Of a DNA stretch of 64,000 nucleotides, positions 63,630 through 64,000 are shown piece after piece. The translations under genes and the position numbers were made by a program. The notes beneath the pieces are model-generated. The model saw nothing but the letters and a program-made list of their open reading frames with translations, did not search any database and was not told where the DNA came from. Each line of letters opens with the position of its first letter. Positions within the stretch are counted from its first letter, which is position 1. The stretch spans positions 1,240,001 to 1,304,000 of the forward strand of contig CP155565.1 of assembly GCA_039696685.1 (NCBI GenBank). The letters run 5' to 3'. This DNA is from Vibrio sp. CDRSL-10 TSBA. Lineage in GTDB: Bacteria > Pseudomonadota > Gammaproteobacteria > Enterobacterales > Vibrionaceae.

Positions 63630-63644
63630 TTAGTGTGATTGGTA

Positions 63645-64000
63645 TAATTTTATGATCTAATATCAGCTTCAATAGGAGCTGATATGACGACCCCTGACTT
63701 CCCAAAACTTATTCGTGAAACATCCGATGCTAGGATGCGTACGAGACTTCTTGCGATATCTCATTTCGTGGATGGAAAAAGCCGCACTCAGATCGCCAAA
63801 TATTTAAAAGCCAGCCGTACCAGTATCAATAACTGGGTCGCGGCTTATTTAAAGAATGGTGTTGAAGGCTTGGTAGAAAAGCAGCATACAGGCCGTCCTC
63901 CACGACTGACTGAAGACCAGCTATCTCAGTTAAAGCTGTACATCACTTCCAATGCGATTAAGCCTGAAGGTGGCAGACTACAGGGGACAGATATTATTGA
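63645..64000 (+). mobile_element. Second IS630 copy, left end truncated, runs off the window
   Basis: From 63645 the sequence repeats 62563 onward (offset 1082) with a single difference, gcg for gct in an Ala codon. The first 12 bases of the left terminal repeat (taccaatcgcac) are missing, so this copy lacks a full left end. Confidence 0.88.
63684..64000 (+). CDS. IS630-family transposase, partial (second copy)
   Basis: The same 5' coding sequence as the first copy (MTTPDFPKLIRET...), about 105 codons before the window ends. Its frame is open to the edge. Confidence 0.85.
   Translation, partial: MTTPDFPKLIRETSDARMRTRLLAISHFVDGKSRTQIAKYLKASRTSINNWVAAYLKNGVEGLVEKQHTGRPPRLTEDQLSQLKLYITSNAIKPEGGRLQGTDII

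Larger units (their letters stand above)
62551..63644 (+). mobile_element. IS630-family insertion sequence, complete
   Basis: About 1.09 kb. Terminal inverted repeats taccaatcgcactaatt and aattagtgtgattggta match at 16 of 17 positions, each ending in TA, the IS630 target. One transposase gene fills it. It lies in the LapC-like gene. Confidence 0.9.

Overview
The window is bacterial and carries the replication origin and partition region of a Vibrio secondary chromosome (chromosome II). The evidence is a full-length rctB initiator, a phased ATGATCA iteron array with a DnaA box, parA2/parB2, and five copies of the chromosome II parS2 palindrome (NTTTACANTGTAAAN). From memory, gene order matches Vibrio cholerae chromosome II on both sides of the origin (VCA0025 down to VCA0002, then VCA1115 down to about VCA1080). 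The complete cyoABCDE operon and the composition point to a relative of V. cholerae rather than V. cholerae itself, perhaps the V. fluvialis/V. furnissii group. That species guess is inference.

Layout. (1) 1-7360: an HD-GYP protein, a GNAT acetyltransferase, a VcINDY-type Na+/dicarboxylate transporter, an alpha/beta hydrolase, a TetR repressor divergent from an AEC carrier, a START-domain protein and a MAPEG protein. (2) 7424-15270: a type VI secretion auxiliary cluster read right to left (hcp, vgrG, DUF4123 adaptor, VasX-like MIX effector, TsiV2-like immunity protein). (3) 15536-25980: glycogen/maltodextrin genes (glgB, malQ, malP) divergent from the activator malT. (4) 26077-32100: yibL, the cytochrome bo3 operon cyoABCDE and a DCC-family thiol protein. 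(5) 32160-34735: a beta-hydroxyacid dehydrogenase, a YebC/YeeN protein and two small Vibrio proteins. (6) 34985-41041: the replicon core, with an RctB-site cluster 3' of rctB, rctB, oriCII, an rctA-like region, parA2 and parB2. (7) 41120-44420: a PotD-like binding protein and tmcA. (8) 44446-57110: a complete chemosensory cluster (STAS, cheY, cheA, two cheW, a triple-PAS soluble receptor, cheR, cheD, cheB, a second receptor, STAS, and an RR-PP2C-HATPase protein). (9) 57265-62552: a DUF342 protein and a LapD/LapG/LapC-type adhesin-control module. The LapC-like gene is cut by an IS630-family element, and a second, end-truncated copy follows in tandem to the window edge.

Twenty-four genes are split by frameshifts (26 events). 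Twenty-five of the 26 are one extra A in a G-AA-C context (GAAC read as GAAAC, or GTTC as GTTTC on the other strand). Removing that base restores the family-length protein every time, including essential rctB. I therefore annotate these as intact genes carrying a systematic sequence artefact. Coordinates span the whole gene and the break position is given.
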